DNA from: DAOTVD01 sp034437075
GTDB taxonomy: Bacteria; Chloroflexota; Anaerolineae; Aggregatilineales; J027
Assembly: GCA_034437075.1 (NCBI GenBank)
Contig: DAOTVD010000013.1
Span: 1-40,242, forward strand
DNA: 40,242 nucleotides
Direction of reading: 5' to 3'
Both the position numbers and the translations under genes were made by a program. The notes beneath the pieces are model-generated. The model was not told the DNA's origin. It made no database searches and saw only the letters and a program-made list of their open reading frames with translations. Shown here in pieces: positions 8,516 to 17,128 of this stretch; positions within the stretch are counted from its first letter, which is position 1, and every line of letters begins with the position of its first letter.

Positions 8516-9637
8516 TCAATCGCGCAGAATCAAGGCTGGGGCCAGGGGGCCACTATAGATCAGCGCGCTCCAATATTGCCCGGCCTGCACGCCTGCTCGC
8601 TGAAAATCGTGGTAAGTCGCGCGGTCTAAGATACCGCCGCACCCGATGACATCCACGGGGTAACGGTGGACATCCCGCAAGAGCGCTAAATAGCTGGCCG
8701 CTTCTACGGCGTAGCTGTGCAAGCGTCCGCCGCCGACGCCCGCCATATGTTGGCCATCCGGTGCAAGGCGCGCTTGGGTGTTGGTGGCAATGACCGCCCG
8801 CGCGCCGCTCTCGGCCAGGGCGCGCATGAGTTTGTCATACTGTTGGTCGGCCAGGCCCGGCCCAACCTTGACCCACAGCGGTATATCAGGCGCGGCCAGG
8901 GCCGCGGCCAATTGCGTACATAAGCGGCGGGCTTTGGCGTTGGTTTGGTGGCCTTGCGGATCGTCTTCCGTGTTCGGGCAGCTTAAATTGAGCGTGTACC
9001 AACTCGGATGCACGCCCGCGCGGATGAAAAAGCCCAGCGCTTCGAGCAATTCCTCGGATTCTTGTTCGGGGTCTGTCACGCCGGGACTGACCGCCAGGTT
9101 AATCCCCCAACAAGTCGGCAGGGGTTTATCCGCCAAAAAGGCCGCCGCCGCGCGGGCGCCGGGGTTGCGCAGGCCCACCCGATTTTGGGTGCTGCGCGTG
9201 CGTTTATCCCGCCATAGCACCGGCCCTTCATTGCCCAGGCGCGGATAGCGCGTAAACGAGCCAAATTCCACCGGGCCGACCAGATGCGGCATGCTTTGCC
9301 AGCCGGGAATGATGTTTTCGCCCAAGGTGACCGCCGCCAGCGCTTCTTCCTCCCGCGCGAAGCCCAATCCCTTGACGAACCCTGCCGCTAGCATGAGCGG
9401 TATGGGTAGGTCTACACCACCCACGTGACAGGGTTGGTCCGGCAGGATAATCTCACGCCATTGGCGCAAGTCGCGCTGGTCGTCGCTGTCTCCGTCCAGA
9501 TTTTTCAGGATGTAGAGCGCGAGTTCATGCCCGGCTTGGGCGTTGTAGTTGCGGAATATCCAGGGGCGCACCAGCGCGCGATAGATCACATCATAGGCCG
9601 TTAGCCAGGCGGCCCGGCGTGCGCGTGGCAGCATCAT
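8516..9637 (-). CDS. pyrD: Dihydroorotate dehydrogenase (divergent, class 2-like with Cys base)
   Basis: A 373-residue flavoenzyme for the fourth step of pyrimidine synthesis, dihydroorotate to orotate. The N-terminal helical segment (about 20-45), PRLGNEGPVL (132-141) and STQNRVGLRNPG (149-160) resemble the quinone-linked class 2 enzymes. The catalytic loop reads NLSCPNT with Cys220, whereas class 2 enzymes normally carry Ser there and class 1 enzymes Cys. ATNTQAR and GGGRLHS match the FMN/orotate-binding segments. The gene abuts pyrC with no gap. The electron acceptor is therefore uncertain: membrane quinone by overall layout, or another acceptor by the Cys. Confidence 0.88.
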   Translation of the reverse strand: MMLPRARRAAWLTAYDVIYRALVRPWIFRNYNAQAGHELALYILKNLDGDSDDQRDLRQWREIILPDQPCHVGGVDLPIPLMLAAGFVKGLGFAREEEALAAVTLGENIIPGWQSMPHLVGPVEFGSFTRYPRLGNEGPVLWRDKRTRSTQNRVGLRNPGARAAAAFLADKPLPTCWGINLAVSPGVTDPEQESEELLEALGFFIRAGVHPSWYTLNLSCPNTEDDPQGHQTNAKARRLCTQLAAALAAPDIPLWVKVGPGLADQQYDKLMRALAESGARAVIATNTQARLAPDGQHMAGVGGGRLHSYAVEAASYLALLRDVHRYPVDVIGCGGILDRATYHDFQRAGVQAGQYWSALIYSGPLAPALILRD

Positions 9638-10711
9638 TCAGGCATCCGTTTCCGCGAATAGGTTCTGGCCAAAGCCGGGCGGGCTAAGCACCTGCTCGCC
9701 ATCGTAGACCAATTGGCCGCGTATCCAGACCTCGCGCACGGCCCCATAAACGCGCATCCCAGCAAAGGGTGACCAGCCCGGCGCGGTGCGCAAATTCTCG
9801 TTCTGGATGACATAACTCGCCGAAAGATCAACGCGCGTGTAAGTTTCCGACGGAGGCGTGATGCCGAAGATACGCTGGGGGCCGCGCGTCAGTAATTCGC
9901 CGAATTGCTCCACCGTGAGGCGACCTTCATGCACGGCCAGGCCCATCAGGGGCAATGTGGTTTCTAAGCCAGGGACACCATATGGCGCCGTAGCGTGTTT
10001 TTTTTCGTCTTGTGTATGAGGAGCATGGTCGGACTCAATACAATCGATGTAGCCCCCTTTAAGCGCGTCCCAGAGCGCGTCTACATCGCGTTGTGTCTGC
10101 AATTCGGGTTTCATCAGCCCAAACGGGCCTAAACGGGCCAAATCGGCCTGGGTCAGGTATAGATGATGGGGCGTCACGCCGACTGTCACAGGGAGCCCGT
10201 CTTGCTTGGCCTGGCGCAACCATGCGATTTCCTCGGCGCGGCAAATATGCACAAAATGCGTAGGCCGTCGATAGCGCCGCACGAGGTCGAGAATCTCGCG
10301 CACGGTTTCGCCTTCGGCATGTACGGCGATGCGGCCCGACCAATGCGCGTAATGTTGTGCGCGCTGGGCTTGGTCTTCGATGAGCAAATCGCCGGTAGTC
10401 TCGTTGTTGTAGATTTTGAGTCCGCACACGCCGCGTACCGCCGGATAAGTAGGCCAATTTTCCTGCTGTGAAGCGCCGTAATATAGCCCCCAATCGCAAT
10501 GGGCGACCTGGGCCATGCGCGCGCGTTTCAGCGCCAGGGCTTCGGGCGTGGTGGTCGTGGGCGGCGTATTGGGCATATCGAACACGGCCCAGTATCCCCC
10601 CGCGAGCGCGGCGGCGGTTTCGGTCGCAAACGTGGCTTTATGCGCCCAATCCAGGTCGCGCAGATGGGTGTGGGGGTCGAGCATGCCTGGTAGGGTGAGC
10701 AAGGCGGTCAT
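9638..10711 (-). CDS. pyrC: Dihydroorotase, CAD-like type
   Basis: A 357-residue amidohydrolase that cyclises carbamoyl-aspartate to dihydroorotate. Metal ligands are visible: HTH (His14, His16), Lys99 in GLKIYNNET (the carboxylated lysine), His131 in HAEGE, His155 in FVHICRAEE and Asp228 in ESDHAPH. The stretches GLKIYNNET, TPHHLYLT, SDHAPHT and PGLETTLPL resemble the dihydroorotase domain of animal CAD more than E. coli PyrC. It overlaps pyrB by ATGA and abuts pyrD, so the order pyrB-pyrC-pyrD is tightly coupled. Confidence 0.94.
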   Translation of the reverse strand: MTALLTLPGMLDPHTHLRDLDWAHKATFATETAAALAGGYWAVFDMPNTPPTTTTPEALALKRARMAQVAHCDWGLYYGASQQENWPTYPAVRGVCGLKIYNNETTGDLLIEDQAQRAQHYAHWSGRIAVHAEGETVREILDLVRRYRRPTHFVHICRAEEIAWLRQAKQDGLPVTVGVTPHHLYLTQADLARLGPFGLMKPELQTQRDVDALWDALKGGYIDCIESDHAPHTQDEKKHATAPYGVPGLETTLPLMGLAVHEGRLTVEQFGELLTRGPQRIFGITPPSETYTRVDLSASYVIQNENLRTAPGWSPFAGMRVYGAVREVWIRGQLVYDGEQVLSPPGFGQNLFAETDA

Positions 10712-11760
10712 ATAATGCTGACGCCTAGCGTTTTGGCGAGTAGGGCCATGCGCACAAACATGCCGTTTTCCATCTGGCGGAAGTACGCCGCGCGGGGGTC
10801 GTTGTCCAGAATATCATGATCCTGGGGGGTGCCCATTTCGTGCTTACGCGGCAAGGGATGCATTAAAATGGCGTCCGGTTTGGCCCGCGCGAGTATGTCT
10901 GGCGTCATGACAAAGGCATCTGCGATGGCGGCATATTGTGCCGGGTCGTCGAAGCGTTCTTCCTGAACGCGCGTCCAGTAGATGACATCGCTATCGGCCA
11001 GCACATCGTCCAATTGATCGGTTTGGAAAAACTGCACCGGGCGCGTATCCAAAAAATCGCGGATGCTTTGCGGCATTTCCAGGCCCGCCGGAGCCACAAA
11101 ATTCAGCGTCGTGTCCGGCGCTTCGAATAGGCCGATGAGCTTGGCCAGCGAATGCACCGTACGCCCATATTTCAAATCGCCGACCAGCGTAATATTCAGG
11201 TCATCGACCCCGCCTTCGGAGTCCAGCAGCGTGAACAGATCGAGCAAGGCTTGCGTGGGGTGCTCGCCGATGCCATCGCCCGCGCTGATGAGGATGGGCC
11301 GCCGCCCGATATGTTGGGCCAACATATCCAGGTAATACGCGGCAAGGTAGGTCGCCCCCTCCGCCGGATGGCGTAGCACGACCACATCCGCATAGCAGCC
11401 CGCCGCGCGGACGGTATCGGGCAGATTTTCGCCTTTGTACACCGACGAGAACGAGATGCCATTGCTGGCCCCGATCACGCGCCCGCCCAGGCGCGACATG
11501 GCCGCCTGAAAGGACATATCCGTGCGGGTGCTGGCCTCGAAAAACAACATGGCCATCACACGATGGGCACATAGGTTCGAGATGCCGTGTTCGTCGTGGC
11601 GCACGCCCGCGCGGATTTTGCGCGTGGCCTCGAAGATGATGTCCAGATCGCGCCGCGCGAATTGTTCCACGGTGATAATCGGCTTGCCCGTAAAATCGCC
11701 CGCGATAGGCGGGGGCGTGTAACGCTCGACAAAATCAACCATTGAGGCCGGAAAAGTCAT
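10708..11760 (-). CDS. pyrB: Aspartate carbamoyltransferase, catalytic subunit
   Basis: A 350-residue transcarbamylase that makes carbamoyl-aspartate, the committed pyrimidine step. Visible motifs are the carbamoyl-phosphate loop FFEASTRTDMSF (Ser77-Thr80), the 80s-loop lysine in VYKGE (Lys109), GEHPTQALLD (165-174), GDLKYGRT and MHPLPR. The protein is some tens of residues longer than the roughly 310 of E. coli PyrB. No regulatory-subunit gene (pyrI) is nearby. The start overlaps the oleC stop by 4 nt, which couples it to the olefin cluster. Confidence 0.96.
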   Translation of the reverse strand: MTFPASMVDFVERYTPPPIAGDFTGKPIITVEQFARRDLDIIFEATRKIRAGVRHDEHGISNLCAHRVMAMLFFEASTRTDMSFQAAMSRLGGRVIGASNGISFSSVYKGENLPDTVRAAGCYADVVVLRHPAEGATYLAAYYLDMLAQHIGRRPILISAGDGIGEHPTQALLDLFTLLDSEGGVDDLNITLVGDLKYGRTVHSLAKLIGLFEAPDTTLNFVAPAGLEMPQSIRDFLDTRPVQFFQTDQLDDVLADSDVIYWTRVQEERFDDPAQYAAIADAFVMTPDILARAKPDAILMHPLPRKHEMGTPQDHDILDNDPRAAYFRQMENGMFVRMALLAKTLGVSII

Positions 11761-13409
11761 ACTGTGCCCTCTAGCTGCTCAGCGGCCCAGGGGCGCAATT
11801 GCTCGCGGAAAATTTTCGAATTGTGGCGAATATCCACGGGAAAGCCGGGATGGAACAAAAAATGATCAATCTCGCGCGTGTGGTCGTGCTGAGCGCCCAG
11901 CGCGCGGAGTTCTTCGCGCAAACGGGCTTCGTCAATGCGGCGCGCCTCGGCTTCCAGTTCGATACACACGACGGGTTCGGTCTGGCCATCCCGCTGAATG
12001 CCGACGAGCGCCGAGCGAAAAACCGCCGCATGGGTGTTAAACACCCCTTCGACCGGCACCGTAAACAGCGTTTTATCCGCCAAAATAACGCGGTGCGATT
12101 TGCGCCCGCAAAACCACAAGCGGCCTTGGTCGTCAAAATAACCCAGGTCGCCCATGCGATGCCAAAAGCCCGCGCCATCCTGAATTTTGGCCAGCTTGTC
12201 CGCCTCCGGGCGGTTGTAATAGCCCCTGCTGGCGGTGGGGCTTTTCACCGTAATTTCTCCGATTTCGCCCTGGAGCAAGCATAAGCCGTCGTCCCATTCC
12301 GCAATCGGATCATCGGTTAGGCGAATGATAGCCACTTGTGCACCGTCTACGGGCCAGCCCACGCATACCCCCGCGCCTGCATCCGTCAAGGCGGCGGTTT
12401 CACTCAGGATTTCTTGATGTGTAAAGCGCGCCACAGGCAAGCATTCCGTCGCGCCATAAGCGGTGTAGATGGTCGCGTCTTCGGGTAAAAGTTTCGCGAA
12501 GCGCGCCAACGTGCTCGCGGGGACGGGTGCCCCGGCGGAGATCACGCGCTTGAGGCTGGTAAGCGTCGTGGGGTGTTGTTCGCCGTAGCGACTTACGGTA
12601 TTCAATAAAGCAGGCGAGCCGAACATCGTCGTCACATCGTAGCGCCGGATGGCCTCGATGATATGGGGCGGGTGAACGTTGGCCGGGCGCGTGAAATCCA
12701 TCTTGGGGACGACCGTCGTCATCCCCAATGCCGGATCAAACAAGGCGAAAACGGGAAACGTTGGTAAATCCACCTCGCCGGGTTGGATGCCCAGCGCCTC
12801 GCGCAGCATGTCTAACTGGCCCATGAAATTGCCATGGGTGTAGATAACGCCCTTGGGCACGCCCGTGCTGCCGCTGGTGAAAATAATCGCGGCGGTTTCA
12901 TCCGCGCGGGTGGGCAAGGTGTGAAACTCATGGGATAGTTGCGCGCCCGTCGCTTTGATTTCGCCCAGTGTGAGGCCGCCCCAGCCCCAACGCCGCCCGA
13001 CCGTCACGCGGATTTTAAGCGTCTCACGCGCCCAGCCCATCACGAGGCGGGCAGCGTGCGCGGTGGGGATACCGATAAACGCTTCCGGCTCGGCTTCTTG
13101 TAAGCAGATTTTTAGGTTCTTGATGCCCATGCCCGGATCAACAATCACAGGCGGGATGCCCGCGCGCACCATGGCAAAAGCTAGCGCGAAAAACGGCAAA
13201 CTGGGCTTGACCATAAGCACCGTGCGCATCCCGCGCGGGATGCCCGCCGCGCCGAGTCCCTTAGCGATCTGGTCACTATCGCGCAGTAGGTCGCCATAGG
13301 TGTAGTGCACATAGCGCCCGCCGCCTAGCGGATAGGCCATCGCAACTTCATCGGCGCGGGCCTGCGCGATGCGTTCGATAGCATAAGCAATATTGACGGG
13401 TTCACTCAA
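11757..13409 (-). CDS. oleC: OleC-like AMP-dependent synthetase (beta-lactone synthetase)
   Basis: A 550-residue ANL-superfamily enzyme. FTSGSTGVPKG is the nucleotide-binding loop, YGATECLP the A5 motif, MGDLGYFDDQGR the A7 region, and NSKIFREQL carries the C-terminal catalytic lysine. The immediate neighbours oleA and oleB identify it as OleC, which turns beta-hydroxy acids into beta-lactones in head-to-head olefin synthesis. Translation probably starts at TTG 13409, with AGAGAGG seven bases upstream. It overlaps the oleB stop by 8 nt and the pyrB start by 4 nt. A plain long-chain acyl-CoA ligase is the alternative, but the context argues against it. Confidence 0.88.
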   Translation of the reverse strand: MSEPVNIAYAIERIAQARADEVAMAYPLGGGRYVHYTYGDLLRDSDQIAKGLGAAGIPRGMRTVLMVKPSLPFFALAFAMVRAGIPPVIVDPGMGIKNLKICLQEAEPEAFIGIPTAHAARLVMGWARETLKIRVTVGRRWGWGGLTLGEIKATGAQLSHEFHTLPTRADETAAIIFTSGSTGVPKGVIYTHGNFMGQLDMLREALGIQPGEVDLPTFPVFALFDPALGMTTVVPKMDFTRPANVHPPHIIEAIRRYDVTTMFGSPALLNTVSRYGEQHPTTLTSLKRVISAGAPVPASTLARFAKLLPEDATIYTAYGATECLPVARFTHQEILSETAALTDAGAGVCVGWPVDGAQVAIIRLTDDPIAEWDDGLCLLQGEIGEITVKSPTASRGYYNRPEADKLAKIQDGAGFWHRMGDLGYFDDQGRLWFCGRKSHRVILADKTLFTVPVEGVFNTHAAVFRSALVGIQRDGQTEPVVCIELEAEARRIDEARLREELRALGAQHDHTREIDHFLFHPGFPVDIRHNSKIFREQLRPWAAEQLEGTV

Positions 13410-14364
13410 GCGGATGCCTCTCTAAAAAGTCTTGTACCAGCGGCACAATTTGCGGGCTGGCGTCTTCTAACACATAATGCCCGGCCCGAAAGAAGGGATG
13501 CACCTCGGCACGCGGGAAATACTGCTGAAAACGGCTCAGAAAATGATGATCGAAGACAAAATCTTGCAGGCCCCAGCAAATCAGCACGGGCACATCTTGC
13601 CAGGTGCCGTCCTCTAGGGCTGCTTGGGATGCGCTAACCGTTGCGTAGGCTGGGTCGCCAGGCCGCAGGGGGATGTCTTGCACGAAACGCAGGGTCGCTA
13701 GCCGATGCGCGGGCGTGTCATAGGGCGCGACATACGCCCGGCGCAAGTGCGGCGGCATCCGGTAATGAGACAGACCCACTCCGATGAGATCGTCGCGATA
13801 TTTCACGAGCGTGGGCAGCTTCAGCGTATAACGTGCTTTTTGCGTGCAGCCGACCCAGGCCGAACCACGCGCGAAAGCGTTCAGATGCAACACGGCCCAG
13901 GCGCCCAGCGCCGTGTTGCGCACTAGGCCGAGCATCCACGGCAGGGGTTTATCCGGCGGCAGATGAAAGGCGGCTGTATTGAAAATCACCAGCCGTTTGA
14001 TCCGTTCGGGGTGGCGCACCGCATATCCGAAACCGATCATGCCGCCCCAATCATGCACGACCAGCGTGATATTCTCGGTTATGCCCAGCGCATCGAGCAG
14101 GGCTTCCAGATCATCAATGCGCTGGTCTAACGTAAATGTATAAGACGTATCATCCGGCTTTTCGGAATATCCACAGCCGATATGATCGGGCACGATGCAC
14201 CGATAATTGCCTCGTAACGCCGTCACCAGGTCGCGATAATAGAACGACCAGGTTGGGTTACCATGCACCATCACAACGGGCGCGCCTTGCCCTTCGTCCA
14301 CGTAGTGCAGCGCGTGGCCGTTGATGGTCATATAGTGACTTGTAAAGGGATAATGTGGTCCCAC
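13402..14364 (-). CDS. oleB: OleB-like alpha/beta hydrolase (beta-lactone decarboxylase)
   Basis: A 320-residue alpha/beta hydrolase of the haloalkane dehalogenase type. HGNPTWSF (35-42) gives Asn36 and Trp39. VVHDWGGMIG (102-111) carries the nucleophile Asp105 next to Trp106. AGHYVLEDA near the C-terminus carries the catalytic His. An Asp nucleophile with Asn/Trp neighbours fits both haloalkane dehalogenases and OleB. The position between oleA and oleC decides for OleB, which decarboxylates beta-lactones to cis-olefins. The start is GTG 14364, which keeps the conserved YPFTSHY segment. Confidence 0.86.
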   Translation of the reverse strand: MGPHYPFTSHYMTINGHALHYVDEGQGAPVVMVHGNPTWSFYYRDLVTALRGNYRCIVPDHIGCGYSEKPDDTSYTFTLDQRIDDLEALLDALGITENITLVVHDWGGMIGFGYAVRHPERIKRLVIFNTAAFHLPPDKPLPWMLGLVRNTALGAWAVLHLNAFARGSAWVGCTQKARYTLKLPTLVKYRDDLIGVGLSHYRMPPHLRRAYVAPYDTPAHRLATLRFVQDIPLRPGDPAYATVSASQAALEDGTWQDVPVLICWGLQDFVFDHHFLSRFQQYFPRAEVHPFFRAGHYVLEDASPQIVPLVQDFLERHPLE

Positions 14365-14378
14365 GCCCGCCCGCTTGT

Positions 14379-15395
14379 CTACCAGATCACTTCCAGCGCG
14401 AGGCTGTTCAAGCCACTGCCGATACCGAACATGCCCAAGCGCATGCCCTTTTTCAGCCGCCCTGCTTCGATGCTCTTGGCAACCGTAATCGGCACACCCG
14501 CCGGGCCGACATTGCCAAACTTGGGATAGATGCGGAAAACCTTATCCTCATCCAAACCGACCGCCTCGATTACTTGATCGGTATGGGGTTGGCTGACCTG
14601 ATGAATCGCAATTTCATCGACTGCGTTCGGTTCCCTGCCCCACAATTTCAGAATATGCTGGCGCATTTTCACCGAAAGTTCGATACCACCTTGCAACAGT
14701 TTTTTGCTATCCGTCAGCATTTCGTCCATCCGCCCGATGCACAGTTTGTGATGCTCCGTGAGCGCTAGCGACGCCGCATTGACCACTTTATGGCCATCCA
14801 GAGCGTAATCGCTATGGCCGATGAGCATCGCCACAGAACCCGACCCCAGGGTTAGGGTTGGGAAGTTCAAGCGATAGCGTTTTAAGTCAATGTCGGGGTC
14901 CAGAATGCGTTGGATGGTGTTTTCGTAGGCATGGCGCGCCGTTTCGGCATTCACGACCATGCCAAACTTGACCTGCCCCATCTCAATCATATTGGCGATT
15001 AATTGAATGCCATTCATGAAACCCAAACAAGCGTTAGCGATATCGAAATTCATGCAGGATTCTGGCAGTTTTAAGTTGCCATGCACCCACGAGGCAATCG
15101 AGGGTTCGATGAACGTGCGTGACACCGATGTATTGATGAGAATGCCCAGATCGTTGGCGTCAAAGCCGGTTTCATCGAGCAGCTTACGCGCGGCCAGGGT
15201 CGCCGCGTCGCTGGGTTCCATTCCTTCATCCCATAAGCGGCGTTCGTGAATGCCCGTCAAAGAGGCCAAAAGCCCCTCGGGCGCACGAAAACGGCGCATA
15301 GTGGGCGCAATACGATCCTCGATTTCTGCGGACGTTAAACAATGCGGTGCGTCAACGTAAGATAGTCCCATAATCGAGACGTTTTCAAATTGCAT
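14379..15395 (-). CDS. oleA: OleA-like thiolase-fold condensing enzyme
   Basis: A 338-residue ketoacyl-synthase III-like enzyme. Catalytic Cys123 lies in IANACLGFMNG, the His in AIHQVSQPHTDQ and the Asn in FGNVGPAGVP, giving the usual Cys-His-Asn triad. FIEPSIASWVHG (95-106) supplies Glu97 at the position of the glutamate characteristic of OleA. OleA joins two fatty acyl-CoAs head to head to a beta-keto acid. AGGAG precedes the ATG by six bases. It is the first gene of the long minus-strand run, so the operon promoter should lie in 15396-15649. FabH is the alternative, excluded mainly by the oleB and oleC neighbours. Confidence 0.88.
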   Translation of the reverse strand: MQFENVSIMGLSYVDAPHCLTSAEIEDRIAPTMRRFRAPEGLLASLTGIHERRLWDEGMEPSDAATLAARKLLDETGFDANDLGILINTSVSRTFIEPSIASWVHGNLKLPESCMNFDIANACLGFMNGIQLIANMIEMGQVKFGMVVNAETARHAYENTIQRILDPDIDLKRYRLNFPTLTLGSGSVAMLIGHSDYALDGHKVVNAASLALTEHHKLCIGRMDEMLTDSKKLLQGGIELSVKMRQHILKLWGREPNAVDEIAIHQVSQPHTDQVIEAVGLDEDKVFRIYPKFGNVGPAGVPITVAKSIEAGRLKKGMRLGMFGIGSGLNSLALEVIW

Positions 15396-15649
15396 GGTCG
15401 TCTCCTGTCAGGATGCGATATGACGTGATATGCCATTCAACCCCCAACTATACCCTATAAAGAGTCCCTTGGCAGCATCCACGCCGAAACCAGATAGATA
15501 TATCAATTGCCTATACGTGCTTTCAGATTATGGGACGTTTGAAAACAGCGAGAGCTTACCCTGCCCCGTTTTCTTGATCGCAACTTTTCGAGTAGGATTA
15601 CGTACAGCATATTAGAACAAGATGATCAATTTCGTTTGTAGGAGTTCGG
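15396..15649. promoter_or_regulatory. Divergent intergenic region between oleA and the pyrF pair
   Basis: 254 bases separate the start of the minus-strand ole-pyr-GH13 operon from the plus-strand membrane protein/pyrF pair, so promoters for both are expected here. AGGAG for oleA and TAGGAG for the membrane protein are visible at the two ends. No riboswitch, attenuator or operator was recognised. Confidence 0.55.
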
Positions 15650-16108
15650 ATGCAAAACCAACAACATCAGATCGTCGTCCCGTCAGAGCGCGTCAACGAA
15701 GCTATTAACGATGGCACGCGCAAAGGCTGGATGCTGGTTAATCAAGAAGCGTTAGAAGATGGCACCACCCGCCTGACCTTCCAGCCCCGCGCGGATGCTG
15801 GCATGGCGATGCAACCTGCCGGGAAAAAACAGATCGACCCCAACTATGCTTGGCTCGAACTACTGGGCCTGCTGGGCTTTTTGGGGGTGGGTTACCTGTT
15901 TGCCGACCGCGTTGAAGAAGGGCTGGTGCGATTGATCGGCTTTTTGGTCTTCATCATTGGCGGCTGGATTATCGTTTCGTTGCTTTCGGTGGTTATCATT
16001 GGGCTATGTTTGATTCCCTTTATGCTGCTCGCCCAATTCGGCATTCCGATTTGGTCGGCCTTGCAACTCCGTAAAGAATTAGAAGCCCAGCAAAACACGA
16101 TCTATTAA
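15650..16108 (+). CDS. Small membrane protein of unknown function
   Basis: 152 residues. A soluble N-terminal part (about 1-60) includes a segment of the type GWMLVNQEALEDGTTRLTFQ. Two or three hydrophobic segments follow (about 65-145), then a short charged tail. TAGGAG lies 7 bases before the ATG. Its stop overlaps the pyrF start by one base (TAATG), so the two are translationally coupled. I do not recognise the family. Confidence 0.75.
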   Translation: MQNQQHQIVVPSERVNEAINDGTRKGWMLVNQEALEDGTTRLTFQPRADAGMAMQPAGKKQIDPNYAWLELLGLLGFLGVGYLFADRVEEGLVRLIGFLVFIIGGWIIVSLLSVVIIGLCLIPFMLLAQFGIPIWSALQLRKELEAQQNTIY

Positions 16109-16881
16109 TGCAGATCATTCAGAAATACCGGCGGCGCGCTATTCAGGCGAATTCGCTCTTGTGTATCGGCCTGGATAGCGACCCCGCACGCCTGCCAACG
16201 GCCTACCCTACCCCCTTCGAATTCAATCGTTGGATCATCGACCAAACACATACTTTTGCTGCTGCTTATAAGCTGAATACTGCCTTTTATGAGCGTGTTT
16301 CTGGGTGGGAAGCTCTGGCCGAAACGCTGGATTATTTGCGCACGCACCATCCCGACATCATGACCATTTGCGATGCCAAGCGCGCCGATATTGGCAACAC
16401 CAGCGCCGCGTATGCGCGCGCGTTTTTCGATGAACTCGGCTGCGATGCCATCACCCTGAATCCGTTTTTGGGCGCCGAGGCGCTCGCCCCGTTTTTAGAT
16501 CGTGCGGATAAAGCGTGCATTATTCTCTGTCGCACCTCCAACCCTGGCGCGGGGGAATTTCAAGACTTAAACGTGGATGGTCAGCCCCTATGGCAACACA
16601 TCGCGCGCCGGGTCGCCGCACATTGGAACCGTCGCGAGAACTGTATGTTAGTGGTGGGGGCTACGGCGCCGCAAGAGTTGCAGACTGTGCGCGGCATCGT
16701 GCGCGATATGCCCATTCTGGTGCCGGGTATCGGCGCGCAAGGGGGCGATTTAGCCCAACTAGCACCGCTGGATAACCTGCTCCTGACGGTATCACGCGGG
16801 ATTATTTTTGCCGACGACCCCGCCCAAGCCAGCGCAGATTTCCACGCCCAGATTAACGCCCTTCGCACACCGCCGGGCTAA
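16108..16881 (+). CDS. pyrF: Orotidine 5'-phosphate decarboxylase
   Basis: A 257-residue enzyme for the last step of UMP synthesis. LLCIGLDSDPARLP (17-30) marks the N-terminal barrel strand. AAYKLNTAFYE carries Lys55. ICDAKRADIGNT holds the Asp89-Lys91-Asp94 catalytic set. VPGIGAQGGD matches the phosphate-binding region. Length and the KRADIGNT motif fit the longer, type 2 (mycobacterial/myxobacterial) group. It lies away from the pyrB-C-D block, on the other strand. No pyrE or carA/B is present here. Confidence 0.95.
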   Translation: MQIIQKYRRRAIQANSLLCIGLDSDPARLPTAYPTPFEFNRWIIDQTHTFAAAYKLNTAFYERVSGWEALAETLDYLRTHHPDIMTICDAKRADIGNTSAAYARAFFDELGCDAITLNPFLGAEALAPFLDRADKACIILCRTSNPGAGEFQDLNVDGQPLWQHIARRVAAHWNRRENCMLVVGATAPQELQTVRGIVRDMPILVPGIGAQGGDLAQLAPLDNLLLTVSRGIIFADDPAQASADFHAQINALRTPPG

Positions 16882-16961
16882 GCATGGCATAGTGCCAAGG
16901 CATTGACATTGCACTGGTAAAGAAGGTTAAAAGCTGATATGATGATCTATGCCCATACAGG

Positions 16962-16980
16962 AGAGCAAATGCTCTTTTGT
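16962..16980 (+). terminator. Weak terminator-like hairpin after pyrF
   Basis: AGAGC-AAAT-GCTCT followed by TTTGT: a 5-bp stem with a short T stretch, about 80 bases past the pyrF stop. The short stem makes it only a candidate. Confidence 0.3.
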
Positions 16981-17128
16981 AACCCGCCCACAAGGTTAGG
17001 TGGTTACCCTTGCCGCCCAAAAACCGCCTCAAATACTCGTCCACCTGGGCGAGTTATTTGATTCTGCACCTTTTTTCTCGGTATAACGACTAAAATAGCG
17101 ACAAGGAAAGTGCGGAGAAAAGCCCATC

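Noticed and set aside
13402..14364. Haloalkane dehalogenase
   Set aside because: The Asp nucleophile with Asn/Trp would fit, but the adjacent oleA and oleC genes make OleB the better call.
15430..15615. 61-codon plus-strand frame in the oleA/pyrF intergenic region
   Set aside because: No ribosome-binding site or recognisable composition; it fills a region expected to hold two promoters.
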